A DNA stretch of 6,599 nt, from assembly GCA_019057775.1 (NCBI GenBank), contig JAHLWT010000236.1, positions 1-6,599 on the forward strand. The letters are read 5' to 3'. The stretch is from Promethearchaeota archaeon (GTDB lineage Archaea; Asgardarchaeota; Lokiarchaeia; Sigynarchaeales; SOKP01). The position numbers and the translations under genes were made by a program. This document shows, one piece after another, positions 1 to 6,525 of this stretch; position 1 is the first letter of the stretch; every line of letters starts with the position of its first letter. The notes beneath the pieces were generated by a model. The model saw only the letters and a list, made by a program, of their open reading frames with translations, searched no databases and had not been told where the DNA came from.

Positions 1-1
1 A

Positions 2-70
2 AGAAAGCAGAATTTAAAAGAAAGATATTTACGAATGACAGGAAATGAAGTTTATAATGTAAATATTTAA
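2..70 (+). CDS. possible 3' end of an upstream gene (partial)
   Basis: A reading frame is open from the window edge for 22 codons and ends at TAA 68-70. Its translation ends in YLRMTGNEVYNVNI, which looks like an ordinary soluble protein tail. The ATCCGTG repeat array starts two bases after the stop, as repeats do after other genes here. A second frame is also open from base 1 to a TGA at 46-48 (ending FTNDRK), so the frame choice is not secure. No family can be recognised from so short a piece, and it may be non-coding. Confidence 0.3.
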   Translation, partial: RKQNLKERYLRMTGNEVYNVNI

Positions 71-106
71 AATCCGTGAAAATCGGCGTTATCCGTGTCA
101 TCCGTG
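71..106. repeat. ATCCGTG short direct-repeat cluster
   Basis: ATCCGTG occurs exactly at 72-78, 91-97 and 100-106, with a degenerate copy (ATCGGCG) at 82-88. From memory, intergenic runs of this motif are common in Bacteroidota genomes; that is recollection, not a search. It lies between a possible upstream gene end and the isomerase gene. No protein-coding role is apparent. Confidence 0.6.
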
Positions 107-145
107 TTCTATTATTATTTATATTGCAGTCTTACTACAATAATC

Positions 146-187
146 CAAGACACATGGTCTTGTCTTTAGATAGCAACGTAAATGTTG
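146..187. promoter_or_regulatory. two small inverted repeats upstream of the isomerase gene
   Basis: CAAGAC (146-151) is the reverse complement of GTCTTG (157-162), with a 5-base loop. CAAC (174-177) pairs with GTTG (184-187), and the wider CAACGT/ATGTTG arms have one mismatch. Either could be an operator or a leader hairpin, but arms this short arise by chance. No regulator gene is in the window to connect them to. Confidence 0.15.
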
Positions 188-240
188 AGAGAACTAATAT
201 TTACCTATGCATTATCCGGATGTACCAAATTTAACATAGC

Positions 241-248
241 TATCTTTG
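241..248 (+). promoter_or_regulatory. candidate Bacteroidota -7 box (TATCTTTG)
   Basis: TATCTTTG matches the TAnnTTTG consensus known for the major sigma factor of Bacteroidota. It would place transcription initiation near 252-256, giving a very short leader before the ATG at 264. No clear TTTG -33 element is visible about 20 bases further upstream, so the match could be chance. Confidence 0.25.
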
Positions 249-263
249 ATTTACACGAAAAAC

Positions 264-1265
264 ATGAAAGCCTTGAAGATTGGAATTGATAATTACAGTC
301 TTTATCCATTGGAACTAGATCCGATGGAAACATTGACTTGGGCAAAAGAGCATGGGGCAAACGGCGTTTCATTTTCAGGCCTTAATCCGAAGGATCAGAA
401 GAAAATCAACAGATCATATCTAACTGATCTTTCGAAAATGGCTGAAGAACAGGAACTTTACCTGGAATGGGGTGGGGGACAACACATTCCAAGAGATATG
501 GGTACATGGGACAGAAAAGACCTGTTTGAGCTTAATAAGAAAGTTGCGTATGAGGCTGGAGTGCTCGGCACCCGTATTGTTCGTTCCTGTTCGGGAGGAT
601 TGATGCGTTGGTCAGACAAAAACCCTGCTACCGAAATCTTATTGAACGAAATGGCAGATACCCTGAAATCCCAACGTCAAATGCTAAGGGATTTTAATAT
701 AATTCTCGCTATCGAAACCCATTTCGAATTTACCACTTTTGAACTCCTGAAACTTTTTGAAATGTGTGAAACAGAACCCGGTGATTATCTGGGCATTTGC
801 CTTGATACCATGAATCTCTTAACCATGCTTGAAAACCCGGTTTCTGCAGTAGAAAGAATCCTTCCATGGGTGGTAAGCACTCACATCAAAGATGGTGCAA
901 TTTTATTAACCCATGATGGAATTAAAACGTTTCCGGTTGAAATGGGCAGGGGAATTGCAGATATTAAAAAAATAATAAACCTGATTAACACCCTCGAACG
1001 AGATATTTTTCTTTCTATTGAAGATCATGGCGGAGAGTTTTTCCTGCCTGTTTTCGATCCTGAATTCTTATCAAAATTCCCTGATCTTACAGCAACTGAA
1101 TTCGTCAAGCTAATGAAACTGGCTCAGTTTTCGGAAGAAAAATATAGTAACGGGGAGATTAGCATTATTGATAGGAAAAAATGGCCGGAATTGTGTGAAG
1201 AACGGATTTATAAGGATATCAATACATTGAATGAAATTTTAAAAACCTTAAATTCTCCTCCTTAG
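264..1265 (+). CDS. sugar phosphate isomerase/epimerase-like TIM-barrel protein
   Basis: This 333-residue protein fits the xylose isomerase-like TIM-barrel / AP endonuclease 2 superfamily, whose members isomerise or epimerise sugars, sugar phosphates, keto-sugars or inositols using a divalent metal. Successive barrel strands are readable: KIGIDNYS (5-12), GVSFSG (34-39), LYLEWGGG (65-72), TRIVRS (103-108), IILAIETH (146-153), LGICLDT (176-182), VVSTHIKD (203-210) and IFLSIED (248-254). Likely metal ligands are E151, D181, H207 and E253, one on each of four strands, as in this superfamily. The C-terminal 50-60 residues extend past the barrel and make it somewhat longer than the usual 270-300. 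There is no signal peptide, so it should be cytoplasmic. The ATG at 264 is chosen over a TTG at 246, which lies inside the candidate promoter box. The last codons and stop lie in a hairpin repeat. The substrate cannot be read from sequence; a role in sugar catabolism with the neighbours is inferred. Confidence 0.85.
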   Translation: MKALKIGIDNYSLYPLELDPMETLTWAKEHGANGVSFSGLNPKDQKKINRSYLTDLSKMAEEQELYLEWGGGQHIPRDMGTWDRKDLFELNKKVAYEAGVLGTRIVRSCSGGLMRWSDKNPATEILLNEMADTLKSQRQMLRDFNIILAIETHFEFTTFELLKLFEMCETEPGDYLGICLDTMNLLTMLENPVSAVERILPWVVSTHIKDGAILLTHDGIKTFPVEMGRGIADIKKIINLINTLERDIFLSIEDHGGEFFLPVFDPEFLSKFPDLTATEFVKLMKLAQFSEEKYSNGEISIIDRKKWPELCEERIYKDINTLNEILKTLNSPP

Positions 1266-1305
1266 ACAAGGAGGAGTACCCGATCGAAGAGAGGGGGAGG
1301 TGGTT
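1255..1305. repeat. stem-loop repeat overlapping the isomerase stop codon
   Basis: CTCCTCCTT (1255-1263) and AAGGAGGAG (1268-1276) form a perfect 9-bp stem with a 4-base loop. The 5' arm encodes the final Ser-Pro-Pro region and contributes the first base of the TAG stop. The element continues through a G-rich stretch ending GGGGGAGGTGGTT near 1305. I recall similar CCTCCTT-stem elements ending in GTGGTT as frequent interspersed repeats in Bacteroidota, without having verified it. No T-run follows the stem, so it does not look like a canonical intrinsic terminator, though it could protect an mRNA 3' end. Confidence 0.6.
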
Positions 1306-1310
1306 GGATT

Positions 1311-1378
1311 GGCACGAAATTGTTTTTTCTACCTAAATTCGGTGCCCGCTTAGCGGATTTTACAGAACAATTTTTTTT
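1311..1378 (+). terminator. weak hairpins followed by an 8-T run
   Basis: GGCAC (1311-1315) pairs with GTGCC (1342-1346), and the stem can extend inward through GAAATT/AATTC with one bulge and one mismatch. CCGC (1346-1349) also pairs with GCGG (1353-1356) over a 3-base loop. AAATTGTT (1317-1324) is the exact reverse complement of AACAATTT (1366-1373), directly before the T-run at 1371-1378. These pairings are mutually exclusive and none is a strong GC-rich stem abutting the T-run. A terminator between the isomerase and dehydrogenase genes is possible but not established. Confidence 0.25.
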
Positions 1379-1405
1379 AAGTTCATATAAACATATTTAT
1401 TAACT

Positions 1406-2212
1406 ATGGGAGAAAAAAATATCAACAAGAAGCTAGTTGCTGTTATCACTGGAGCAAGCAGGGGAATCGGAAAGGCGATAACACTGGAATTATCGGCTGC
1501 AGGATATAACATCGCTGGAATATCACGCACCATGAAATCGGATGAGCCCGGCAAGGGATTATTGGATCTCAAGCCCCTTATTGAAGCAAATGGATCTGTT
1601 TTTCTGCCCCTGCAGGCTGATATATCCGAACTTCATGAACACGACCGGTTGGTTTCAGAAATAATCAAAAGGTTCGGGAGAGTTGATATCCTGGTTAATA
1701 ATGCAGGCGTTGCACCTTTGAAACGAATGGATATCCTGGATACTACACCTGAGAGTTTTGACAGGGTATTATCCATGAACCTCAGAGCTCCCTTCTTCCT
1801 TACTCAGAAGATTGCCCGCGAGATGATAATGAAAATACCTGATATCAAAGATTACCAACCAAAGATAATATTCATTACTTCAATATCGGCTGATATTTCA
1901 TCCGTTAACAGGGCTGAATATTGTATTTCGAAAGCCGGCCTTAGTATGACTTCAAAGAATTATGCTCACAAATTGGCTGCCACCGGCATAAAGGTTTTCG
2001 AGATCCGGCCGGGTTTGATCCGAACCAATATGACAAAGAAAGTAAAAGGGAAATATGATAAGTTAATTGCCAAAGGCCTGATACCCCAAAAACGCTGGGG
2101 AACCCCTGAAGATGTAGCCAGAGTTGTAAAAGCATTGGCTGCAGGAGAATTTGATTATTCAACAGGATTGGTAATAGAAATTAGTGGCGGAATGAATATA
2201 CAGAGGTTATAA
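1406..2212 (+). CDS. classical SDR-family NAD(P)-dependent dehydrogenase (FabG-like)
   Basis: This 268-residue protein is a classical short-chain dehydrogenase/reductase with every signature in place. These are the nucleotide-binding TGASRGIG (15-22), D72 after the third strand, NNAG (98-101), the catalytic Asn N125, Ser S159, and the YxxxK pair Y172/K176, followed by the PG motif (202-203). R41 after the second strand (GISR) hints at NADP(H) preference. Such proteins are often labelled 3-oxoacyl-ACP reductase, but many act on sugars or polyols. Beside an isomerase, a mannosidase and a Gfo/Idh enzyme, sugar oxidation or reduction is more likely than fatty-acid synthesis; this is inference. 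The start is secure: an in-frame TAA lies at 1388-1390 and the glycine motif begins 15 residues in. No Shine-Dalgarno site is visible; the leader is AT-rich. The TAA stop overlaps the first two bases of the repeat that begins at 2211. Confidence 0.9.
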   Translation: MGEKNINKKLVAVITGASRGIGKAITLELSAAGYNIAGISRTMKSDEPGKGLLDLKPLIEANGSVFLPLQADISELHEHDRLVSEIIKRFGRVDILVNNAGVAPLKRMDILDTTPESFDRVLSMNLRAPFFLTQKIAREMIMKIPDIKDYQPKIIFITSISADISSVNRAEYCISKAGLSMTSKNYAHKLAATGIKVFEIRPGLIRTNMTKKVKGKYDKLIAKGLIPQKRWGTPEDVARVVKALAAGEFDYSTGLVIEISGGMNIQRL

Positions 2213-2274
2213 GGACATAGTTTCACAGGGTGAATTAAGAAAAACCTTAATTTTCAGGTTTCATAAATAATTAG
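2211..2274. repeat. composite 3'-end repeat, copy 1
   Basis: This element has a 17-base left block (AAGGACATAGTTTCACA, 2211-2227) and a 26-base right block (2249-2274, beginning AATTTTCAGG and ending AATAATTAG). Both recur exactly at 6503-6519 and 6547-6572. The middle differs: here AATTAAG (2233-2239) pairs with CTTAATT (2246-2252) over a 6-base A-rich loop. It starts on the stop codon of the dehydrogenase gene. It may act as an mRNA 3' stem-loop or be a dispersed repeat. Confidence 0.75.
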
Positions 2275-2282
2275 TAAATAAT

Positions 2283-2329
2283 CGGCAGTCCACAGTCGGC
2301 AGTCTACAGCCGACAGTCGGTTGCCGACT
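2283..2329. repeat. degenerate 14-bp tandem repeat (CGGCAGTC type)
   Basis: Three 14-base units run head to tail: CGGCAGTCCACAGT (2283-2296), CGGCAGTCTACAGC (2297-2310) and CGACAGTCGGTTGC (2311-2324), followed by a partial CGACT. Within the array GTCGGC (2295-2300) can pair with GCCGAC (2309-2314). I recall CAGTCGGCAGTC-type arrays as frequent in Bacteroidota intergenic DNA, without a search to confirm it. It lies between the dehydrogenase and mannosidase genes, and copy number could vary between strains. Confidence 0.65.
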
Positions 2330-2387
2330 TAAAAATGCAAAGTATAATGAAATTAGCCATTATCAAGCCATGAACATTGAACTTAGC

Positions 2388-2403
2388 CCCGATGGCTATC
2401 GGG
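2388..2403. repeat. CCCGAT/ATCGGG palindrome
   Basis: CCCGAT (2388-2393) and ATCGGG (2398-2403) are perfect inverted arms around GGCT, so the 16 bases are nearly a full palindrome. It resembles a short dispersed palindrome I associate with Bacteroidota (CCCGATAGCTATCGGG). It lies 54 bases upstream of the mannosidase start, so a leader hairpin or operator is possible. No T-run follows that would make it a terminator. Confidence 0.5.
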
Positions 2404-2457
2404 ACAATCTCATGATCAGCCAGACGGAGAGTAAATTCCGGTATAAATTAATTATGG

Positions 2458-4944
2458 ATGAAACTACTTATTCTTATCTGTAACGCTCATCTTGATCCTG
2501 TTTGGTTGTGGGAATGGGAAGAAGGTCTTGCAGAAACCCTTTCCACGTTCAGAATAGCTGCTCAATTCTGCGAGGAATTCGACGGCTTCATCTTTAATCA
2601 TAACGAAGCCCTTTTATATCAGTATGTCGAAGCCTATGAACCCCGACTTTTTGACAGGATAAAAAAATTGGTTAAGGCAGGAAAGTGGCACATAATGGGT
2701 GGATGGTTTTTGCAGCCCGATTGCAACATACCGGATGGCGAATCACTGGTCAGACAAATCCTGCTGGGCAAAGAGTATTTCAAAGACAAATTCAATGTTG
2801 AACCTGAAACTGCCATTAATTTTGATCCCTTTGGTCATACACGGGGATTGGTTCAAATATTAAGAAAAACAGGCTATTCATCTTATCTGTTTTGCAGACC
2901 CGATAAGCAATTTCTCGAACTCCCGGATGATGATTTTATCTGGATAGGTTATGACGGTTCAGAAATATTGGCACACCGTGCTTCGGAACACTATAACTCC
3001 CAACAGGGTAAAGCAGGAGAAAAAATCAGGAATTGGATGAAGGAAAATCATGATCATTGCCACGGTATGATACTCTGGGGAATCGGCAATCATGGTGGAG
3101 GTCCTTCAAAGGAAGACCTCAAACAAATAGGACAATTGATGGACGAAAACAAGGAGTGGAACCTGATGCATGGAAAGCCTGAAGATTATTTTTATCAACT
3201 GGATAAAGTTAAGGAAACACTGCCGGCAATACATACTGATCTGAATCCATTTGCAGTGGGATGTTATACATCCATGGCGAAAGTCAAGCAAAAACACCGT
3301 AAACTGGAGAATGTATATTTTTCTACCGAAAAAATGGTTACCAATACAGCCATCCAGGGATTGATTGAATACCCCAGTGATGAGTTGAAAGAAGCTCTCG
3401 AAGATCTGCTGTTTTGTGAGTTTCATGATATTCTTCCCGGAACGTCAATACCTGAGGTTGAAACGTATGTCCTTCAGAGAATGGATCATGGACTTGAAAT
3501 TCTTTCACGTCTGAGAGCAAAAGCTTTCTTCCACCTGATGTCTTTCCGGAAACCGGCTGAAAAAAACGAATTCCCGATTTTTGTTTATAATCCTTTCCCT
3601 TTCGATCTGGAAGAAACCATTGTTTGTGAATTTCAAGCCCAGGAACCAGACTTTAACCAGGATACTTTTAACCAGCCGTTAGTAACCGGTTTAGATAGAG
3701 AAATAATTCAATCACAGCAGGAAAAGGAAAGCAGCAATATACAATGGGATTTCAGGAAACGGGTTGTTTTCCGAGGAATGTTAAAGGCAGCTTCTGTTAA
3801 TCGCTTTTCATGTTGGTTGAAAAAAGAAAGTGTACCGGAGAAGCCAATTCCACAAGATGAAAAATTTAAATTTAATACGGAGGACTGTAAAACGGTTATT
3901 AATCCTGTTACCGGACTGATCGATGAATATGTGGTCCAAGGTATGAAAATTTTGAAGTCAGAGTCGTTTTTACCTCTGGTAATAAAGGATGATGCTGATC
4001 CCTGGGGTATGAGGGTCAGATCGTTCAGGGAAATCGAAGGAGAATTTTCGTTAATGTCGGAAAAAGAATGTGGAGTTTTTGCCGGATTGCCTGACCTTGA
4101 TCCGGTTCGTGTCATAGAGGAAGGTCCGGTGAGAACGGTTGTTGAAGCGCTTTTCAAATACAATAATTCGAATCTTTGTATGCGGTATAAAATTCCCGGG
4201 TCAGGCACTGAAATAGAAATTGAGCTGAGAGTTTTCTGGATGGAGAAGGATCGTATGTTGAAATTATCCATTCCAACCTGTTTTAAGAATGGAAAATGCA
4301 GGGGACAGGTGGCATACGGTACTGAAGAATTTGATCGCCCGGGTGAGGAACTGCTTGCCCAAAAATGGCTTGGTATAAGTTCACCTAGTTTGGATATTGC
4401 TTTCACGGTAATAAATGATGGAACATATGGATTTGATTATGAGCAGGGAGAGATCCGGCTATCGTTGCTGCGTTCACCTGCCTATTCAGCACATCCAACC
4501 GGTGACAATTCTCCTTTGGTGAAACAAGACCGGTTTGAACCACGCATCGACCAGGGGGAACGAACATTTACCTTCTGGATAAATGCCGGATCTTTACAAG
4601 ATCGCTTTTCTGCTGTTGACCGTGAAGCCATGGTTAAAAATGAAGGAATTATGGTTCTATGCTATTTTCCCCCGGGTAGAGGTAAACAAGTTTATCCAGG
4701 TGTAATCCTTTCCGATCCGGTTGTACAGCTTAAAGCGTTAAAATTTGCGGAGAATAAACCCTGGATTATTGTCCGGCTTTTCGAACCAACCGGAAAATCA
4801 CGGGATACATCACTCAAAATTCCTTTTTTGAATATTGAATATACCGTTTCATTAACGGGATTTGAAATTAAAACAATCGGGATTGATATTCATTCAAAAT
4901 CAATGTTTGAACTGGATTTATTAGAGAATTATAAGCAAAGCTAA
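2458..4944 (+). CDS. family GH38 alpha-mannosidase
   Basis: This 828-residue glycoside hydrolase family 38 enzyme is a retaining, zinc-dependent alpha-mannosidase. The catalytic domain spans about residues 1-265. It begins with HLDPVWLW (11-18), where H11 and D13 are zinc ligands; then GGWFLQPDCNIPDGESLVRQ (81-100), NFDPFGH (121-127) with nucleophile D123 as third ligand, and GIGNHGGGP (208-216). A helical mid domain (about 270-361) carries H323 of FHDILPG, the fourth ligand. Beta-sandwich domains (about 372-828) follow, including NPVTGLI (482-488). Length is normal and all expected metal and nucleophile residues are present, so it should be active. The first zinc ligand at residue 11 leaves no room for a signal peptide, so it is cytoplasmic and probably acts on imported short alpha-mannosides. 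The start is fixed by an in-frame TAA at 2449-2451; an ATG at 2454 is in another frame. The gene ends in four consecutive in-frame stops. Linkage and exact substrate are unknown. Confidence 0.95.
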   Translation: MKLLILICNAHLDPVWLWEWEEGLAETLSTFRIAAQFCEEFDGFIFNHNEALLYQYVEAYEPRLFDRIKKLVKAGKWHIMGGWFLQPDCNIPDGESLVRQILLGKEYFKDKFNVEPETAINFDPFGHTRGLVQILRKTGYSSYLFCRPDKQFLELPDDDFIWIGYDGSEILAHRASEHYNSQQGKAGEKIRNWMKENHDHCHGMILWGIGNHGGGPSKEDLKQIGQLMDENKEWNLMHGKPEDYFYQLDKVKETLPAIHTDLNPFAVGCYTSMAKVKQKHRKLENVYFSTEKMVTNTAIQGLIEYPSDELKEALEDLLFCEFHDILPGTSIPEVETYVLQRMDHGLEILSRLRAKAFFHLMSFRKPAEKNEFPIFVYNPFPFDLEETIVCEFQAQEPDFNQDTFNQPLVTGLDREIIQSQQEKESSNIQWDFRKRVVFRGMLKAASVNRFSCWLKKESVPEKPIPQDEKFKFNTEDCKTVINPVTGLIDEYVVQGMKILKSESFLPLVIKDDADPWGMRVRSFREIEGEFSLMSEKECGVFAGLPDLDPVRVIEEGPVRTVVEALFKYNNSNLCMRYKIPGSGTEIEIELRVFWMEKDRMLKLSIPTCFKNGKCRGQVAYGTEEFDRPGEELLAQKWLGISSPSLDIAFTVINDGTYGFDYEQGEIRLSLLRSPAYSAHPTGDNSPLVKQDRFEPRIDQGERTFTFWINAGSLQDRFSAVDREAMVKNEGIMVLCYFPPGRGKQVYPGVILSDPVVQLKALKFAENKPWIIVRLFEPTGKSRDTSLKIPFLNIEYTVSLTGFEIKTIGIDIHSKSMFELDLLENYKQS

Positions 4945-4979
4945 TAATGATAGAATTGAAAGGTTCAAGTTTAATTAGA

Positions 4980-5176
4980 GAGTCCACTCCGAAAAGTCAT
5001 TTTTGATAGAATAATGGCATAATGGAATTTTGGAATGCTGGAACGTTTGAGCGAACTTGAGAGCGAAAACCTCATGAGCAGATTGTGGGAAGGACTGTGG
5101 GAGCGAATAATAATGAATGTTTCCAATATTCCATTTTTCCAATATTCCAAAGCGATAGACTTTTTAGAGTAGGCTC
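4980..5176. repeat. long imperfect inverted-repeat element in the mannosidase-oxidoreductase gap
   Basis: This element fills most of the 324-base gap. The 56-base arm 4980-5035 aligns without gaps to the reverse complement of 5121-5176 at 40 of 56 positions by hand count. The best parts are the outer 19 bases (15 of 19, starting GAGTCCACTC) and the inner 15 (AATGGAATTTTGGAA against AATGGAATATTGGAA). The 85-base core has GAGCGAA three times (5049, 5061, 5101) and TGTGGGA twice (5084, 5096). The right arm contains TTTCCAATATTCCA twice (5120-5133, 5136-5149). It could be a non-autonomous mobile-element relic or form a long RNA hairpin. A short reading frame crosses it but looks non-coding. The rest of the gap (5177-5257) shows nothing recognisable. 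Confidence 0.6.
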
Positions 5177-5257
5177 ATTAGAGTTTGTCAGTAATATCAG
5201 CGAAATTCTAATAAGGAAGTGTTCCGAACTATTCCATTACTCATATACTTGGTCAAT

Positions 5258-5262
5258 AAGGA
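5258..5262 (+). promoter_or_regulatory. ribosome binding site (AAGGA) of the oxidoreductase gene
   Basis: AAGGA lies six bases before the ATG at 5269, at good Shine-Dalgarno spacing. It is the only convincing site of this kind in the window, and it supports this start. Confidence 0.6.
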
Positions 5263-5268
5263 TAACTC

Positions 5269-6525
5269 ATGCAAACAAATCATGTAAATTTGGTTTCTGT
5301 ATTGCCAGTTGGTATAGGCGGTTATGGATATTTCTACCTGGATACATTATTGCACGGATTTCCTGATGGATTTATAATAATACCGGGTATCGTTGATCCT
5401 TTTGCCTCACAATCCGGACACTACAAGGAAATAGTTTCCAGGGGAATACCTGTATTTAACCGGCTGGAGGATTTTTATGATAAAGGTTATTCTGCTGATC
5501 TTGTTGTTATTTCATCTCCCCTTCATTTCCATGTGCATCAAAGTGCCATTGCTCTGAAAAACAGCAGCAATGTATTGTGTGATAAACCTATAGGAATCGT
5601 AGTTCAGGAAGTTGAAGGATTGATCAGGATTAAGGAAACATCGGGGAAATGGCTCAGGGTTGGTTACCAGTGGTCCTATTCAAAAGCTGTACAGACATTC
5701 AAGCAGGATATATTAAAAGGTATTTTCGGAGCCCCTCTCCGGCTTAAAACTTTATGTTTTTGGCCGAGAAATGAGGCTTATTACAAACGGAATAACTGGG
5801 CAGGAAAGATAAAAGACTCCAGCGGCAGATGGATACTGGATAGTCCTGCCAGCAATGCCATGGCACACTTTCTGCATAATCTTCTTTATGTTCTGGGTGA
5901 AGAACTACATTCAAGCGTAAAACCGAAAGATATTACTGCAGAATTATATAAAGCTTATCCGATTGAAAATTACGATTCAGTAGCATGCCGGATTTATACT
6001 AAAAATAATATCGAATTGCTTTTCTACGCTTCCCATTCAACTTTTTCTGAAAAAGGCCCCATGTTTCACTTTGAATTTGAAAATGCAATTGTTCGTTATG
6101 GTGAAACCACAAAGGAGATTATCGCAACTGGTAAAAAAGGAAAAAAATGGAGCTACGGATCACCTGAAACCGACTCTCAATTCCTAAAATTGTTTGAAGC
6201 CGTTGAGGCAGTGAGAAAACCGATTCCTGTAGTATGTGGGCCCGAAGCAGCCATTGCCCAAACGATTTCGATAAATGGTATTCAGGATTCGGTTGAGAAA
6301 ATTATCCGGTTTCCTGAACAAATGATAAATAGGGAGGTGAAGGAGAACAGACTTTGGGTGAAAGAACTGGATAAAGTTTTTTTTAACTGTTATTTGAAAG
6401 GGATTTTGCCTCATGAAGCAAACTTGCCATGGGCAAAAAGCGGAAAAAATATTGATCTCAGGAATTATAACTATTTTCCCGGAGGAAAACTTACTGATAC
6501 AAAAGGACATAGTTTCACAAATTGA
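5269..6525 (+). CDS. Gfo/Idh/MocA-family NAD(P)-dependent oxidoreductase
   Basis: This 418-residue protein belongs to the Gfo/Idh/MocA family, which oxidises or reduces hydroxyl groups of sugars, sugar derivatives or inositols. The N-terminal Rossmann fold (about 1-125) has a glycine-rich loop GIGGYG (15-20), D43 after the second strand, LVVISSPLHFHVHQ (78-91) and CDKPIG (104-109), where most relatives read EKP. The C-terminal alpha/beta domain has SNAMAHFLHNLLYVLG (195-210), which keeps H200 at the usual catalytic histidine position but has Asn at 196 and 204, where Asp-like residues are often found. There is no signal peptide; it should be cytoplasmic. It is at the long end for the family. 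The ATG is supported by AAGGA six bases upstream. The last codons (KGHSFTN) and the TGA lie inside repeat copy 2. It likely acts on a sugar derived from mannoside breakdown, or with the isomerase in an oxidation-epimerisation route; this is inference from neighbours. Confidence 0.9.
   Translation: MQTNHVNLVSVLPVGIGGYGYFYLDTLLHGFPDGFIIIPGIVDPFASQSGHYKEIVSRGIPVFNRLEDFYDKGYSADLVVISSPLHFHVHQSAIALKNSSNVLCDKPIGIVVQEVEGLIRIKETSGKWLRVGYQWSYSKAVQTFKQDILKGIFGAPLRLKTLCFWPRNEAYYKRNNWAGKIKDSSGRWILDSPASNAMAHFLHNLLYVLGEELHSSVKPKDITAELYKAYPIENYDSVACRIYTKNNIELLFYASHSTFSEKGPMFHFEFENAIVRYGETTKEIIATGKKGKKWSYGSPETDSQFLKLFEAVEAVRKPIPVVCGPEAAIAQTISINGIQDSVEKIIRFPEQMINREVKENRLWVKELDKVFFNCYLKGILPHEANLPWAKSGKNIDLRNYNYFPGGKLTDTKGHSFTN

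Noticed and set aside
71..106. ATCCGTG cluster as a CRISPR array
   Set aside because: The units are only 7 bases with irregular 2-12 base spacing, unlike 23-47 base CRISPR repeats with unique spacers, and no cas gene is present.
246..263. TTG start giving the isomerase six extra residues
   Set aside because: The TTG lies inside the TATCTTTG box, and the extra MIYTKN does not belong to the first barrel strand. The ATG at 264 is more economical.
2283..2329. 14-bp tandem array as a replication origin iteron set or CRISPR
   Set aside because: Only about three degenerate units with no spacers, and no replication or Cas gene nearby. It fits an ordinary intergenic repeat.
2454..2456. ATG four bases before the mannosidase start
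   Set aside because: It is out of frame with the GH38 reading frame, which an in-frame TAA closes at 2449-2451.
3708..4406. 232-codon open frame on the - strand
   Set aside because: It lies entirely within the GH38 gene, antisense to conserved coding sequence. Its translation is Ser-rich with no recognisable domain, as expected for a shadow frame.
5085..5366. 93-codon open frame on the + strand before and into the oxidoreductase gene
   Set aside because: It begins inside the inverted-repeat element, translates its repeats, and overlaps the well-supported oxidoreductase start in another frame. The translation is Phe/Ile/Ser-rich and resembles no family.
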